Shown: positions 19,418 to 27,203 of the stretch, piece by piece
Layout of the letters: the number at the start of each line of letters is the position of its first letter
Position numbering within the stretch: the stretch's first letter is position 1
NCBI GenBank assembly: GCA_903831655.1
Contig: CAIKYO010000340.1
Coordinates: 1 to 34,963 of the forward strand
DNA: 34,963 bases
Origin: an uncultured Burkholderiales bacterium
GTDB taxonomy: Bacteria > Pseudomonadota > Gammaproteobacteria > Burkholderiales > Burkholderiaceae_C
Direction: 5' to 3'
Notes under the pieces: model-generated
The model's input: the letters and a program-made list of their open reading frames with translations, nothing else
Told to the model about the DNA's origin: nothing
Database searches by the model: none
Program-made: the position numbers and the translations under genes

Positions 19418-20629
19418 ATGAACGAGCTATTAAATAAAAGAATTGTTTTGGGTTTGAGTGGGGGAATTGCTTGCTACAAGGCGGCTGAGCTTTGTCGTGC
19501 CTTGGTCAAAGCTGGAGCGCAAGTTCAAGTGGTCATGACCCAAGCGGCAACCCAATTCATCACCCCAGTGACCATGCAGGCACTGTCCAATCAGCCCGTC
19601 TTTGAGTCCCAGTGGGACGAGAGGGCGCCCAACAACATGGCGCACATCAATTTGACACGCCAAGCCGACTTGATTTTGGTGGCCCCTGCCAGTGCAGACT
19701 TCATGGCAAAGTTACTCCACGGGCGAGCCGATGATTTGCTAAGTCTCATGTGCTTGGCGCGCCCAACTGCCAGCACTCAACTGGTGTTGGCGCCTGCCAT
19801 GAACCGGGAAATGTGGTCCCACCCTGCCACCCAGCGCAACGTGGAGCAACTTCGCTCAGATGGAGCACATGTCTTGGGCGTTGGAGCGGGGGAGCAAGCT
19901 TGTGGCGAGACAGGGGATGGGCGCATGTTGGAGCCCCTTGAAATTTTGCAAGATGTGATCTCCCTTTTGACTCCAAAAGACCTGGTGGGTCAGCAGATTT
20001 TGTTGACAGCAGGACCGACCTTTGAGGCGCTTGATCCAGTCAGAGGGCTCACCAACCGATCAAGTGGCAAAATGGGCTATGCTTTGGCTCAAAGTGCACA
20101 CCAAAGGGGAGCACAGGTTCTCTTGGTGAGTGGTCCTACACATCTCACCCCTCCTAGAGGGGTAAGGGTCATTCAAGTTGAGTCCGCTCTCCAAATGCAC
20201 CAAGCCGTGATGGCGCATGTGAACGAGAGCGACGTTTTTATTGCATGTGCTGCTGTGGCCGATTGGCGAGCGACAAAGCCAGCGGAGCACAAGCTGAAAA
20301 AAAACGACCAGCAAAGTCCCCCCATTTTTGAGCTCATGCCCAACCCTGATATCTTGGCTGACGTCTGCAAGAGTGAAAAAGCTTTGCGAGGACAGCTGTT
20401 TTGCGTTGGATTTGCTGCAGAAACAGAGAACTTAGAGCAAAACGCAAAAATCAAATTGAACCGAAAAGGCGCTCAAGTGATATTGGGCAATTTGGCGCAA
20501 AATACCTTGGGTCGCGATGACAACACGTTGCTCTGGGTTGATGCAAACGGCTCCTTTGAGATGCCCAACAACACCAAGGCGGCTTTGGCCAGCGAAGTCA
20601 TGCGGCTAATTGCTCAACGTTTGCGCTAA
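19418..20629 (+). CDS. coaBC: Bifunctional phosphopantothenoylcysteine decarboxylase / phosphopantothenate-cysteine ligase
   Basis: A 403-residue fusion enzyme for two steps of coenzyme A synthesis. The N-terminal CoaC flavoprotein domain (about 1-185) has LGLSGGIACYKAAEL, APASADFMAKLLHGRADDLL, APAMNREMW, and GEQACGETGDGRM with the catalytic Cys. The C-terminal CoaB domain has LLTAGPTFEALDPVRGLTN, SSGKMGYALA, AAVADWRAT and KLKKN with the conserved lysine. The ATG at 19418 is preferred to a GTG two codons upstream. No Shine-Dalgarno sequence is present, and the promoter position suggests a leaderless message. dut follows after 46 bp, a pairing also common in E. coli and its relatives. Confidence 0.96.
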   Translation: MNELLNKRIVLGLSGGIACYKAAELCRALVKAGAQVQVVMTQAATQFITPVTMQALSNQPVFESQWDERAPNNMAHINLTRQADLILVAPASADFMAKLLHGRADDLLSLMCLARPTASTQLVLAPAMNREMWSHPATQRNVEQLRSDGAHVLGVGAGEQACGETGDGRMLEPLEILQDVISLLTPKDLVGQQILLTAGPTFEALDPVRGLTNRSSGKMGYALAQSAHQRGAQVLLVSGPTHLTPPRGVRVIQVESALQMHQAVMAHVNESDVFIACAAVADWRATKPAEHKLKKNDQQSPPIFELMPNPDILADVCKSEKALRGQLFCVGFAAETENLEQNAKIKLNRKGAQVILGNLAQNTLGRDDNTLLWVDANGSFEMPNNTKAALASEVMRLIAQRLR

Positions 20630-20675
20630 TGCCCAACACCCCCCCACTTGTTCATAATCAAGAGAGTGAAATCAC

Positions 20676-21125
20676 ATGAAAATTGATGTGAAAATTTTAG
20701 ATGAGCGCATGAGAGATCAGCTACCCCAGTACGCCACGCCCGGCAGTGCTGGTCTCGATTTGAGGGCTTGCTTGGATGCGCCCATTACGCTTGGCCCCAA
20801 TGAGTGGCAATTGGTTTCAACTGGCATTTCCATTCATTTGGCCGATCCTGGCTTTGCTGCCATGATCCTGCCCCGTTCTGGCCTTGGCCACAAGCACGGC
20901 ATCGTACTTGGAAACTTGGTGGGTTTGATTGACAGTGACTACCAAGGACCACTCATGGTGAGTGCTTGGAATCGCAGCACCACAGCCTTTGTGCTCAATC
21001 CCATGGAGCGTTTGGCTCAATTGGTGATTGTGCCTGTGGTGCAAGCTGAGTTCAATTGTGTGGATGAATTTCAAGCCCCAAGCCAACGCGGCCAAGGTGG
21101 ATACGGCTCCACGGGGAGGGCTTGA
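20676..21125 (+). CDS. dut: Deoxyuridine 5'-triphosphate nucleotidohydrolase (dUTPase)
   Basis: A 149-residue trimeric dUTPase, the usual length. All five family motifs can be read: [31 protein letters not shown] with the catalytic Asp, [10 protein letters not shown], and the C-terminal P-loop-like [11 protein letters not shown]. It hydrolyses dUTP to dUMP and pyrophosphate, keeping uracil out of DNA and feeding thymidylate synthesis. It probably shares a transcript with coaBC. It converges on the SlyD-like gene with 4 bp between stops. Confidence 0.97.
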   Translation: MKIDVKILDERMRDQLPQYATPGSAGLDLRACLDAPITLGPNEWQLVSTGISIHLADPGFAAMILPRSGLGHKHGIVLGNLVGLIDSDYQGPLMVSAWNRSTTAFVLNPMERLAQLVIVPVVQAEFNCVDEFQAPSQRGQGGYGSTGRA

Positions 21126-21129
21126 GCTC

Positions 21130-21708
21130 TCAGTGAAGCAAGTGGGGAGGAGGCACGTCACCTCCTTCAATGGGGTCTAAGTCGTCATCGTCCTCTGACT
21201 CTGGGTCTTGCATCCCCAGGGGTGTGAAAAATCCAACGCCCAAGGTTCCTTTTTCCACTTCCTCTGCTGTGGCTGCTCGCACAGAGTTCACCCTCAAATG
21301 CAGTCTCAAAGCAATTCCAGCAAGTGGATGATTGCCATCTAGGACGACATGTTCGGGGTATATTTCTGTAATGGTGTAGAAAAGCTCCATGGGGGCCTCT
21401 GCACTCAGATGTCTGGGTAGAGCTGTGCCCTCAAGAGTCATGCCTTCTTCGATCTCTTTGGGAAACGAGCTCCTGGCTTCAAGAAAAACTTTGTTTTCGT
21501 CGTAATCACCAAAGGCCTCCTCGGGTTCCAAGTGCAGGTCTAGGGTTGAGCCGGCCTCATGTCCCATCAATGCGTGTTCGATCTTGTGCAGCAAATCTTG
21601 CCCGCCCACCAAAAACTCAACGGGCTCATCAAGCACATCTAACTCTTGACCCGTGGTGTCGCTCAGGGTCCAAGTTAATTCGACAACGCAGGGGGCAAAG
21701 ATGTTCAT
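21130..21708 (-). CDS. FKBP-type peptidyl-prolyl cis-trans isomerase, SlyD-like
   Basis: A 192-residue protein with the SlyD plan. An N-terminal FKBP segment has VVELTWTLSD, an inserted flap-like domain covers the middle, and the region VEFLVGGQDLLHKIEHALMGHEAGSTLDL matches the conserved core. It continues with EEAFGDYDENKVF and YPEHVVLDGNHPLAGIALRLHLRV, the usual end of the catalytic part. The C-tail is acidic (a run of four Asp) and ends with histidines, but it lacks the long His/Cys metal tail of E. coli SlyD. It is cytoplasmic, as no signal peptide is seen. It is divergent from the RoxA-like gene. Confidence 0.92.
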   Translation of the reverse strand: MNIFAPCVVELTWTLSDTTGQELDVLDEPVEFLVGGQDLLHKIEHALMGHEAGSTLDLHLEPEEAFGDYDENKVFLEARSSFPKEIEEGMTLEGTALPRHLSAEAPMELFYTITEIYPEHVVLDGNHPLAGIALRLHLRVNSVRAATAEEVEKGTLGVGFFTPLGMQDPESEDDDDLDPIEGGDVPPPHLLH

Positions 21709-21755
21709 GCTAGGTATGATGTGTGTCTTCTTCGTTTAAAAAGACGGTTTAAAAA

Positions 21756-22973
21756 ATGAATCAGCAATCAATGGACAAACCTCGCCAGTTATTGGGAGGG
21801 CTGAGTGCCAAAGACTTCATGTCAAAACATTGGCAAAAAAAACCATTGTTGGTGCGCAATGCGTTCAGCGATTTTAAACCCATCATGGGCCGTCAATCTT
21901 TGTTTGAATTGGCCAAGCGTGAAGACGTGGAGTCACGCTTGGTGGTGAACACCCCCAACGCACTCAAAGCGAGAGATCAATGGTCGCTTGCTCAGGGGCC
22001 ATTTAAATCCAAAGATTATCCCAAGCTCAATCAAAAGGCTTGGACACTATTGGTGCAAGGTGTCAATTTGCACAACGACCAAGGCAACGAGATCTTGAGT
22101 CATTTTGATTTCATCCCTCGCGCTCGCTTGGACGATTTGATGATCAGTTTTGCCACCGATCAAGGCGGGGTGGGCCCTCACTTTGATCGCTACGATGTGT
22201 TTTTACTGCAAGCTCAAGGGGTGAGGAGGTGGCGAATTGGAAGGAATAAAAATCCCCAATTGGAGCAAGATGTTCCATTGAAAATTTTGAAGAATTTCAA
22301 CCACACAGAGGAGTTTTTCCTCAACCCCGGTGACATGCTTTACTTGCCTCCTCAATACGCGCATGAGGGCGTGGCGATGGGGGAGTGTCAAACTTATTCG
22401 ATTGGGTTTCGATCCCCTCAAGCTCAGGACCTCACCCAAGAGTTGTTCTCTTTGATGTCTGAGGCGTTGGCCGATTCCACTTGGCAACGCAATCCGTTGT
22501 ACCAAGACCCCAAGCAATCTCCCACTCGCTCGCCTGGCGAAATCCCTGTTTCTTTACAATACTTTGCACATCAACAGTTTCTCAAAAAAGCTTGTGACAG
22601 CGAGCTCTTTCACGAGGTATTGGGTGTTCATTTGACCGAGCCCAAACCAAACGTTTACTTTGAGTCCGAACAAGCCCCCTTGGGTGTGAAGACCGTCTTG
22701 GCGCGCATTAAAAAGGGTGCAACTTGCGAAGTACATTTGGCTCGTCAATCTCTCATGTTGTATGACGAAAAGCGCATTTTCATCAATGGTGAAAGCCTGA
22801 AAGCGACGGGTTTTGAGCGCTCACTTTTAAGAAAACTAGCCGACCAAAGGGTTCTAAGATCAGCGGATTTCCAGCCCCATCTCCACCCCACCTTGGCGCC
22901 CCGAATGAGAGCGGTTTTGGAGCTCCTTGCCGAATGGCAAGAACAAGGGTGGGTGCTGATTGATATTGATTAA
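21756..22973 (+). CDS. JmjC/cupin-type ribosomal protein hydroxylase, RoxA (YcfD)-like
   Basis: A 405-residue protein of the 2-oxoglutarate- and Fe(II)-dependent ribosomal oxygenase family. The double-stranded beta-helix is in the first 230 residues. The iron triad is intact: His142 and Asp144 in VGPHFDRYD and His203 in YAHEGVAMG. Other conserved pieces are SAKDFMSKHWQKKPLLVRNAF at the N-terminus and FDFIPRARLDDLMISFA. In E. coli YcfD hydroxylates an arginine of ribosomal protein L16 in an oxygen-dependent way. The C-terminal third fits the winged-helix-like tail of the family. Start codon choice between M1 and M6 is open. Confidence 0.9.
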   Translation: MNQQSMDKPRQLLGGLSAKDFMSKHWQKKPLLVRNAFSDFKPIMGRQSLFELAKREDVESRLVVNTPNALKARDQWSLAQGPFKSKDYPKLNQKAWTLLVQGVNLHNDQGNEILSHFDFIPRARLDDLMISFATDQGGVGPHFDRYDVFLLQAQGVRRWRIGRNKNPQLEQDVPLKILKNFNHTEEFFLNPGDMLYLPPQYAHEGVAMGECQTYSIGFRSPQAQDLTQELFSLMSEALADSTWQRNPLYQDPKQSPTRSPGEIPVSLQYFAHQQFLKKACDSELFHEVLGVHLTEPKPNVYFESEQAPLGVKTVLARIKKGATCEVHLARQSLMLYDEKRIFINGESLKATGFERSLLRKLADQRVLRSADFQPHLHPTLAPRMRAVLELLAEWQEQGWVLIDID

Positions 22974-23027
22974 TATGGAACACCAGCCGCATAAAGCGGG
23001 TTAACCATGAGAGTGCATGTTTTGCTT

Positions 23028-23033
23028 TATAAT
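23028..23033 (+). promoter_or_regulatory. -10 element before the small lipoprotein
   Basis: A perfect TATAAT about 110 bp before the lipoprotein start; no good -35 at the usual distance. Transcription would begin near 23040 and include the small upstream reading frame. Confidence 0.45.
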
Positions 23034-23056
23034 AATCAACTGAGTTGGAGGATCAT

Positions 23057-23092
23057 ATGAAAACCTTCGCCTCTGTCACCTTCAATGCGTGA
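23057..23092 (+). CDS. Possible 11-residue leader peptide
   Basis: The reading frame encodes MKTFASVTFNA. It has a strong GGAGG ribosome site 5 nt before the ATG and lies between the predicted promoter and the lipoprotein gene. It has no run of one amino acid as in classic attenuators. It could be a regulatory upstream reading frame or chance. Confidence 0.35.
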   Translation: MKTFASVTFNA

Positions 23093-23094
23093 CG

Positions 23095-23106
23095 ATTTCC
23101 GGAAAT
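23095..23106. repeat. Perfect 12-bp palindrome
   Basis: ATTTCCGGAAAT, starting just after the leader-peptide stop and 30 bp before the lipoprotein ATG. It could be an operator or part of a leader structure. Confidence 0.4.
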
Positions 23107-23136
23107 TGTTTACCTTACCCTCAAAGGATATTTGAC

Positions 23137-23331
23137 ATGAAAAAAACACTTCTTTTGGCCTCACTTTTGGCCATCGCCGCTTTAGTTGCTTGCAGCAAAA
23201 AAGAGGCTCCTGCTGAAGCCGCTCCCGCTGCTCCTGCTGCTGAGGCTGCTGCTCCTGCAGCTGCACCTGCTGCTGACGCTGCTGCTCCTGCTGCCGCTCC
23301 TGCACCTGCTGCTGAAGCCGACAAGAAGTAA
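23137..23331 (+). CDS. Very small Ala/Pro-rich lipoprotein
   Basis: A 64-residue protein with AGGA 8 nt before its ATG. A short signal peptide leads to a lipobox, LVAC, with lipidated Cys19 expected. The mature 46 residues are almost only Ala, Pro and acidic residues after SKKEAPAE, with two near-identical copies of (E/D)AAAPAAAPA. It ends in EADKK. It is presumably an outer-membrane lipoprotein, extended and unstructured. The function is unknown; size, lipid anchor and terminal lysines recall Braun's lipoprotein in a general way, but there is no sequence similarity or coiled coil. The strong ribosome site and terminator suggest a short, highly expressed monocistronic message. The antisense frame is also open but is a by-product of the repeats. 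Confidence 0.82.
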   Translation: MKKTLLLASLLAIAALVACSKKEAPAEAAPAAPAAEAAAPAAAPAADAAAPAAAPAPAAEADKK

Positions 23332-23360
23332 TTTCTTCTTACGTGACTCCGGTCATGTGA

Positions 23361-23386
23361 AAGCCGCCTTTGGGCGGCTTTTTTTT
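23361..23386 (+). terminator. Strong intrinsic terminator after the small lipoprotein
   Basis: An 8-bp stem AAGCCGCC / GGCGGCTT with a 4-nt loop, followed by six further T residues, 30 bp after the stop codon. Confidence 0.92.
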
Positions 23387-23442
23387 CGCCTCTTAAGATG
23401 ATGTGGCTTCAAAGAAGGTGTGTTTTAAGCCTACAGTGCCAT

Positions 23443-24231
23443 TTACTCCAAGGTGATCCAGGGGCTGCCGTGTTCAGCATGGGCGATGATGAGATCGTCT
23501 GGCTCGCAGCCCATGACTGGGCACAAAGCGTCAATCACCAACTGAGGGGTGTTGTTTCTCTCGCTCAGGTGAGCTGCAACGACCTGGCGCAAATTGGGGT
23601 TCAATAGATGTCTCAAAAGTTCGGCAGATTCCCGGTTGGACAAGTGTCCCAGAGGGCCTGAAATTCGCGACTTTAAAAAAGAGGGATATTTGGACATGCG
23701 AAGCAGGTCACTGTCGTGATTGGATTCTAGGATCAGCGCGTGACAGTCTTGTAGGGCTTTGATGACATGGGCACTTGCATGCCCCAAATCCGTTGCAAGT
23801 CCCAGTTTGAAGGTGCCATCGGTTAAGGTGACCTGCAATGGTTCTCTTGCATCATGGGGAACGGTGAATGGGGTAATTTGCAAAACGCCCACTTCAATCA
23901 CTTGGTGGTCTCTGGCGGTTTGAATTTGAGTGGGTTGTAGACCCCATCCCAATGCCTGAGTCGCCAATTGTGTGCCTTGACTCATCCAAATGGGGCGTTT
24001 GGATTTGAGGGCAAATTGGCGCGCATTACCCACATGGTCTGTGTGTTCGTGGGTCACAAACATGGCATCAATGTCGGTGAGAGTGAGTGAGAGCTCTCCC
24101 AATCGAGAGCTGAGCTCACTGATCGAGAGCCCACAATCGATGAGGACTCTGGAGACCTCTGTGCTCGAGCGCGCTTCAACCAGGGTTGCGTTGCCAGCGC
24201 TTCCTGAGCCTAAACTTTTAAAACGCAACAC
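23443..24231 (-). CDS. MBL-fold metallohydrolase, YycJ-like
   Basis: A 262-residue metallo-beta-lactamase-fold protein from a GTG. It has the opening FKSLGSGSAGNATLVE typical of the YycJ/WalJ group and the di-metal motif THEHTDHVG (His61, His63, Asp65, His66). Further ligand regions are VPHDAREP, TDLGH and LILESNHD, then AAHLSERNN near the end. YycJ proteins are exonuclease-like and have been tied to mismatch repair in Bacillus; a nuclease role here is inferred. It lies 24 bp after bamC and is likely the last gene of the methyltransferase-dapA-bamC series. Confidence 0.9.
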   Translation of the reverse strand: MLRFKSLGSGSAGNATLVEARSSTEVSRVLIDCGLSISELSSRLGELSLTLTDIDAMFVTHEHTDHVGNARQFALKSKRPIWMSQGTQLATQALGWGLQPTQIQTARDHQVIEVGVLQITPFTVPHDAREPLQVTLTDGTFKLGLATDLGHASAHVIKALQDCHALILESNHDSDLLRMSKYPSFLKSRISGPLGHLSNRESAELLRHLLNPNLRQVVAAHLSERNNTPQLVIDALCPVMGCEPDDLIIAHAEHGSPWITLE

Positions 24232-24255
24232 CGACGGAAAATCTCTGGCTTCAAA

Positions 24256-25380
24256 TTACTTTAAATCTTCGGCCAAGAGCTGAGCAATTTTGTTGCCTGC
24301 GCTCGAGTGATCTTCCTCGCCCGAAGCATTCAAAATCTGAATCTCAGAGGATTTTCCTTGCACGTCAACAATCTTCAATCTGAAGCGTTGAGGTCCTTCT
24401 GGTGTTGGGGTATTGGTGAACCAACGAACCAAGAAATTGGCTTCAGCTTTGGTGTTCCTCTCGACAAATCGCACGTAATAGATGCCCAATTTGCGATCAC
24501 GATCTTCAACCGTGAAACCTGCTCGGTCTAGAGCCACTCCAACACGTCTCCAAGCGGTGTCAAAACCTTCTTGGTAAGCAATACTGATGCTTTTGTCGTT
24601 TGCATTCACAACGGCCTTAGAGGCCACTGCAGTTGATTTGCTGTCTGCGGACACTGCTGCGTTGGCGCTCGCCTCAGGTGCGCCCAATTTGACCATCAAG
24701 AGCCTCAGATACTTGCTCTCTTGCTCGGTGTCAGCGGGTCTTGCATGCCAAGTCGAAGCGGTTGACGATTGAAGGGTGCTGTTGGTTGCAACCTCTTCCA
24801 TGGCTCTTTGAGCAATGGTGATTTGCACTTCCTTGGGGCCTAGTGACTCCACACGTGTGATGTATTTTTCTTTGATGCCGTTGCTGATCAAGTTGCTCAT
24901 CACAGACTTCAATGTTCTGGAGATAAAGTCATCTGGTAATTTGGTCTTGTTGTCAGTCCAATCGGTTTCAATGAAGCCTGTCTGCTCGTTTTGTTCGGCG
25001 ATCGAAAAACCATTTTCTTCCCAAAACGATTTAAGGGTTGGCCAAATGGCTTGGGAACTTCTGGAGACAATCAGCCAGCGATCTGGGCCTTGACGCTCGA
25101 TTCGTACATCACTCATTTTCATGGGAGCTATGGTTGAATCTTTTGACTGGGTGGCACCTCCAAGGCTTGAGGCACTGACCTCTTCTCCAGGAACCAAGTA
25201 ACGGGTGTCACGAGCGAGTTGAGTGAGATCGGGGGGGACTTCCAAAGAGATGGGCTTGCTGCTACTTTGAGCTTTGTAGTTCACACGATCGCTGCCAAAC
25301 ATGGAGCAGGCTCCAAGAAGGGACAAGCACATTAAACAAACACCAAGGTTTGTTAATTTTCTATAAAGCGAGTGTTTCAC
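24256..25380 (-). CDS. bamC: Outer membrane assembly lipoprotein BamC
   Basis: A 374-residue lipoprotein from a GTG preceded at 11 nt by AGGA. The signal peptide ends in the lipobox LLGAC (Cys25), followed by a flexible stretch with RVNYKAQSSSKPISLEVPPDLTQL, which matches the BamC N-terminal part that contacts BamD. Two helix-grip domains are expected: one around WLIVSRSSQAIWPTLKSFWEENGF and the second around AWRRVGVALDRAGFTVEDRDR. It is an accessory part of the BAM complex that inserts beta-barrel proteins into the outer membrane. The dapA-bamC order is the same as in E. coli (dapA-nlpB). Confidence 0.93.
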   Translation of the reverse strand: MKHSLYRKLTNLGVCLMCLSLLGACSMFGSDRVNYKAQSSSKPISLEVPPDLTQLARDTRYLVPGEEVSASSLGGATQSKDSTIAPMKMSDVRIERQGPDRWLIVSRSSQAIWPTLKSFWEENGFSIAEQNEQTGFIETDWTDNKTKLPDDFISRTLKSVMSNLISNGIKEKYITRVESLGPKEVQITIAQRAMEEVATNSTLQSSTASTWHARPADTEQESKYLRLLMVKLGAPEASANAAVSADSKSTAVASKAVVNANDKSISIAYQEGFDTAWRRVGVALDRAGFTVEDRDRKLGIYYVRFVERNTKAEANFLVRWFTNTPTPEGPQRFRLKIVDVQGKSSEIQILNASGEEDHSSAGNKIAQLLAEDLK

Positions 25381-25438
25381 GGCAAAAAATTCCTAAATGG
25401 ATGAGCGATAAATGGGGTAGGAGGACAAGGCAGTTTTT

Positions 25439-26323
25439 TTATGACATCAAGCCACAAGCCTTGAGGGCAGCGAAAACCACGGGTTCACAGTTTGGGGACA
25501 TGGGCGTCATTGGTAATCTCAAAGTGGGGCCGCACAAGCCCATTTGTGCCATTGCCCATTTGATTGGAATGGGGTTGGACTCCACAAACAAGTGTTTGTG
25601 AATGGGTAGCAACTCCATTTGGATTTTCATGGCCTCTTTGGCATTGCCAGCAATTGCGGCTTTGCAAAGTTCGTGCATCTTGCGAGGAGCAATGTTGGCG
25701 CTCACACTCACATTGCCTTGACCACCGCAGAGCATCAACGCAACGGCTGTTGCATCATCGCCTGAGTAAACGGCAAATTCTGTCGGTGTTTCTTTGATCA
25801 ACCACTGAGCCCGCTCAATGTTGCCAGTTGCCTCTTTGATACCAATGATCCCAGGAATACTGGCCAAACGAAGCACCGTGTCGTGGGTCATGTCTGCCAC
25901 AGTTCTTCCAGGTACGTTGTAGAGCACCATAGGGAGATCTACCGCTTGGGCAATGGCTTTGAAGTGTTGGTATTGACCCTCTTGAGTGGGTTTGTTGTAG
26001 TAGGGCACCACTTGGAGTTGGCAGTCCGCGCCAACCGAATGCGCAAATTGAGCCAACTCAATGGCTTCGTGGGTCGAGTTCGCTCCGCAACCAGCCATGA
26101 TCGGGACTCTGCCCTTGGCTTGTTCAACGCTTACGCGAATGATTTCTCGGTGTTCCTCTGGGGTCACTGTGGGGGATTCACCTGTGGTGCCTACGACACC
26201 AATGCAGTCGGTACCTTCTTGGATGTGCCAATCAATGAGTTTTCTGAGTGTTGCGTAATCAACGCTCCCGTCTGTGTTCATGGGGGTGACGAGAGCCACA
26301 ATGCTGCCAGTGATGGGTGCCAT
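25439..26323 (-). CDS. dapA: 4-hydroxy-tetrahydrodipicolinate synthase
   Basis: A 294-residue aldolase-type enzyme that condenses pyruvate with aspartate semialdehyde for lysine and diaminopimelate synthesis. Motifs: [12 protein letters not shown] at the start, [13 protein letters not shown] (the Thr-Thr pair), [24 protein letters not shown] with the catalytic Tyr, and GIKEATGN with the Schiff-base Lys. The start at 26323 (MAPITGS) agrees with relatives; an ATG at 26359 is one base after the stop of the methyltransferase gene, so translation coupling from there is also possible. Neither start has a clear ribosome site. Confidence 0.96.
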   Translation of the reverse strand: MAPITGSIVALVTPMNTDGSVDYATLRKLIDWHIQEGTDCIGVVGTTGESPTVTPEEHREIIRVSVEQAKGRVPIMAGCGANSTHEAIELAQFAHSVGADCQLQVVPYYNKPTQEGQYQHFKAIAQAVDLPMVLYNVPGRTVADMTHDTVLRLASIPGIIGIKEATGNIERAQWLIKETPTEFAVYSGDDATAVALMLCGGQGNVSVSANIAPRKMHELCKAAIAGNAKEAMKIQMELLPIHKHLFVESNPIPIKWAMAQMGLCGPTLRLPMTPMSPNCEPVVFAALKACGLMS

Positions 26324-26360
26324 AGGGATTGAATGGTTTCTTGAGTAGAAGTCTTGCATT

Positions 26361-26936
26361 CTAACTTTTTAGAGGGCTTGCTGACAGCTCTAGCCCTGAA
26401 ATCTCGCATTTTTGAGCCACGATGCGTTGAACGACCCGTTTGGGGCAATCCAATTGCCCCTCTTCATAGCAAACAATGCGGAAATCCTTGAAAACATTCA
26501 GCAATTCACCGGGTTTCAATAAGAAATCGGCTCGTTTGGGAGCACCAAATTGTTCGTTGCCTGCGCTGAAGGTTTCATAGATGACCCAGCCTCCAGGTTC
26601 AATGCATTGAACCAAATCACCCCAAAGTGGGCGCCACAAATAGTGTGTGACCACCAGTGCATCAAAGTGCTCCCCACTCAAGGGCCAAGATCCAGTCTCC
26701 AAGTCCACGCAGCGGGTTTTGATATTTGAGTTTTGTACCCGATCGATGTCCGCCAAGGCCTCCTCATTTCGGTCCACAGCCAAGACTTGGCAGCCCCGTT
26801 GTGCAAACCAGTGGGCATGTCTTCCATGCCCACAAGCCAAATCCAAGACCTTGGATGGGGTGGGAATCAAATGGGACCAGCGCATCACCCATTCACTGGG
26901 TGGCTGCGTCTCGTGAGGGTGTGGTTGAGAGATCAC
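26361..26936 (-). CDS. Class I SAM-dependent methyltransferase
   Basis: A 191-residue protein from a GTG, with no clear ribosome site; an ATG at 26885 is an alternative that would still keep the domain. The Rossmann-type motif I is [19 protein letters not shown], motif II ends in [10 protein letters not shown], and [15 protein letters not shown] follows with the usual later [17 protein letters not shown]. The pattern resembles TehB-like small methyltransferases, but the substrate is not known. It is the first gene of the series with dapA, bamC and the YycJ-like gene. Confidence 0.85.
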   Translation of the reverse strand: MISQPHPHETQPPSEWVMRWSHLIPTPSKVLDLACGHGRHAHWFAQRGCQVLAVDRNEEALADIDRVQNSNIKTRCVDLETGSWPLSGEHFDALVVTHYLWRPLWGDLVQCIEPGGWVIYETFSAGNEQFGAPKRADFLLKPGELLNVFKDFRIVCYEEGQLDCPKRVVQRIVAQKCEISGLELSASPLKS

Positions 26937-26969
26937 TTTGGGAGAGATTTTAAATTTGAGGTTGAGGGA

Positions 26970-26999
26970 CTCTTTTGAAGCTGCAATGCTTCAAAAGAG
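26970..26999. repeat. Long perfect inverted repeat in divergent intergenic region
   Basis: Perfect 12-bp arms CTCTTTTGAAGC / GCTTCAAAAGAG around the 6-nt loop TGCAAT. It lies 34 bp upstream of the methyltransferase start and about 200 bp upstream of the channel gene. There is no T run. It could be an operator, a leader hairpin or a remnant of a mobile repeat. Confidence 0.6.
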
Positions 27000-27147
27000 G
27001 AGCATTGGTTTTATTGGAAAAAAGAACTCGATGAAGGATAAGGATGTGCAGAGTGTCTTGAACAGTGGAATGAGAAGGCCTCAAGAGGGAAGAGGCGAAA
27101 AGGAAATGGGTTCAAAAGTATCCCTTTTTAGCGCATTTCTTTTGTTT

Positions 27148-27166
27148 CATTGGCCAATGATATATT
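27148..27166 (+). promoter_or_regulatory. Extended -10 promoter with palindrome before the potassium channel gene
   Basis: The perfect 12-bp palindrome CATTGGCCAATG (27148-27159) overlaps the TG of an extended -10, TGATATATT (27158-27166). The expected start is near 27173, giving a 31-nt leader to the ATG. A regulator bound at the palindrome would block polymerase. Confidence 0.5.
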
Positions 27167-27203
27167 GTGTCCATTGAAAAAACACATCAGAGGTGTAACG
27201 GGC

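Noticed and set aside
23121-23324. Antisense Ala/Gly-rich frame opposite the small lipoprotein
   Set aside because: It arises from the GCT/CCT repeats read backwards; the plus strand has signal peptide, lipobox, ribosome site and terminator.
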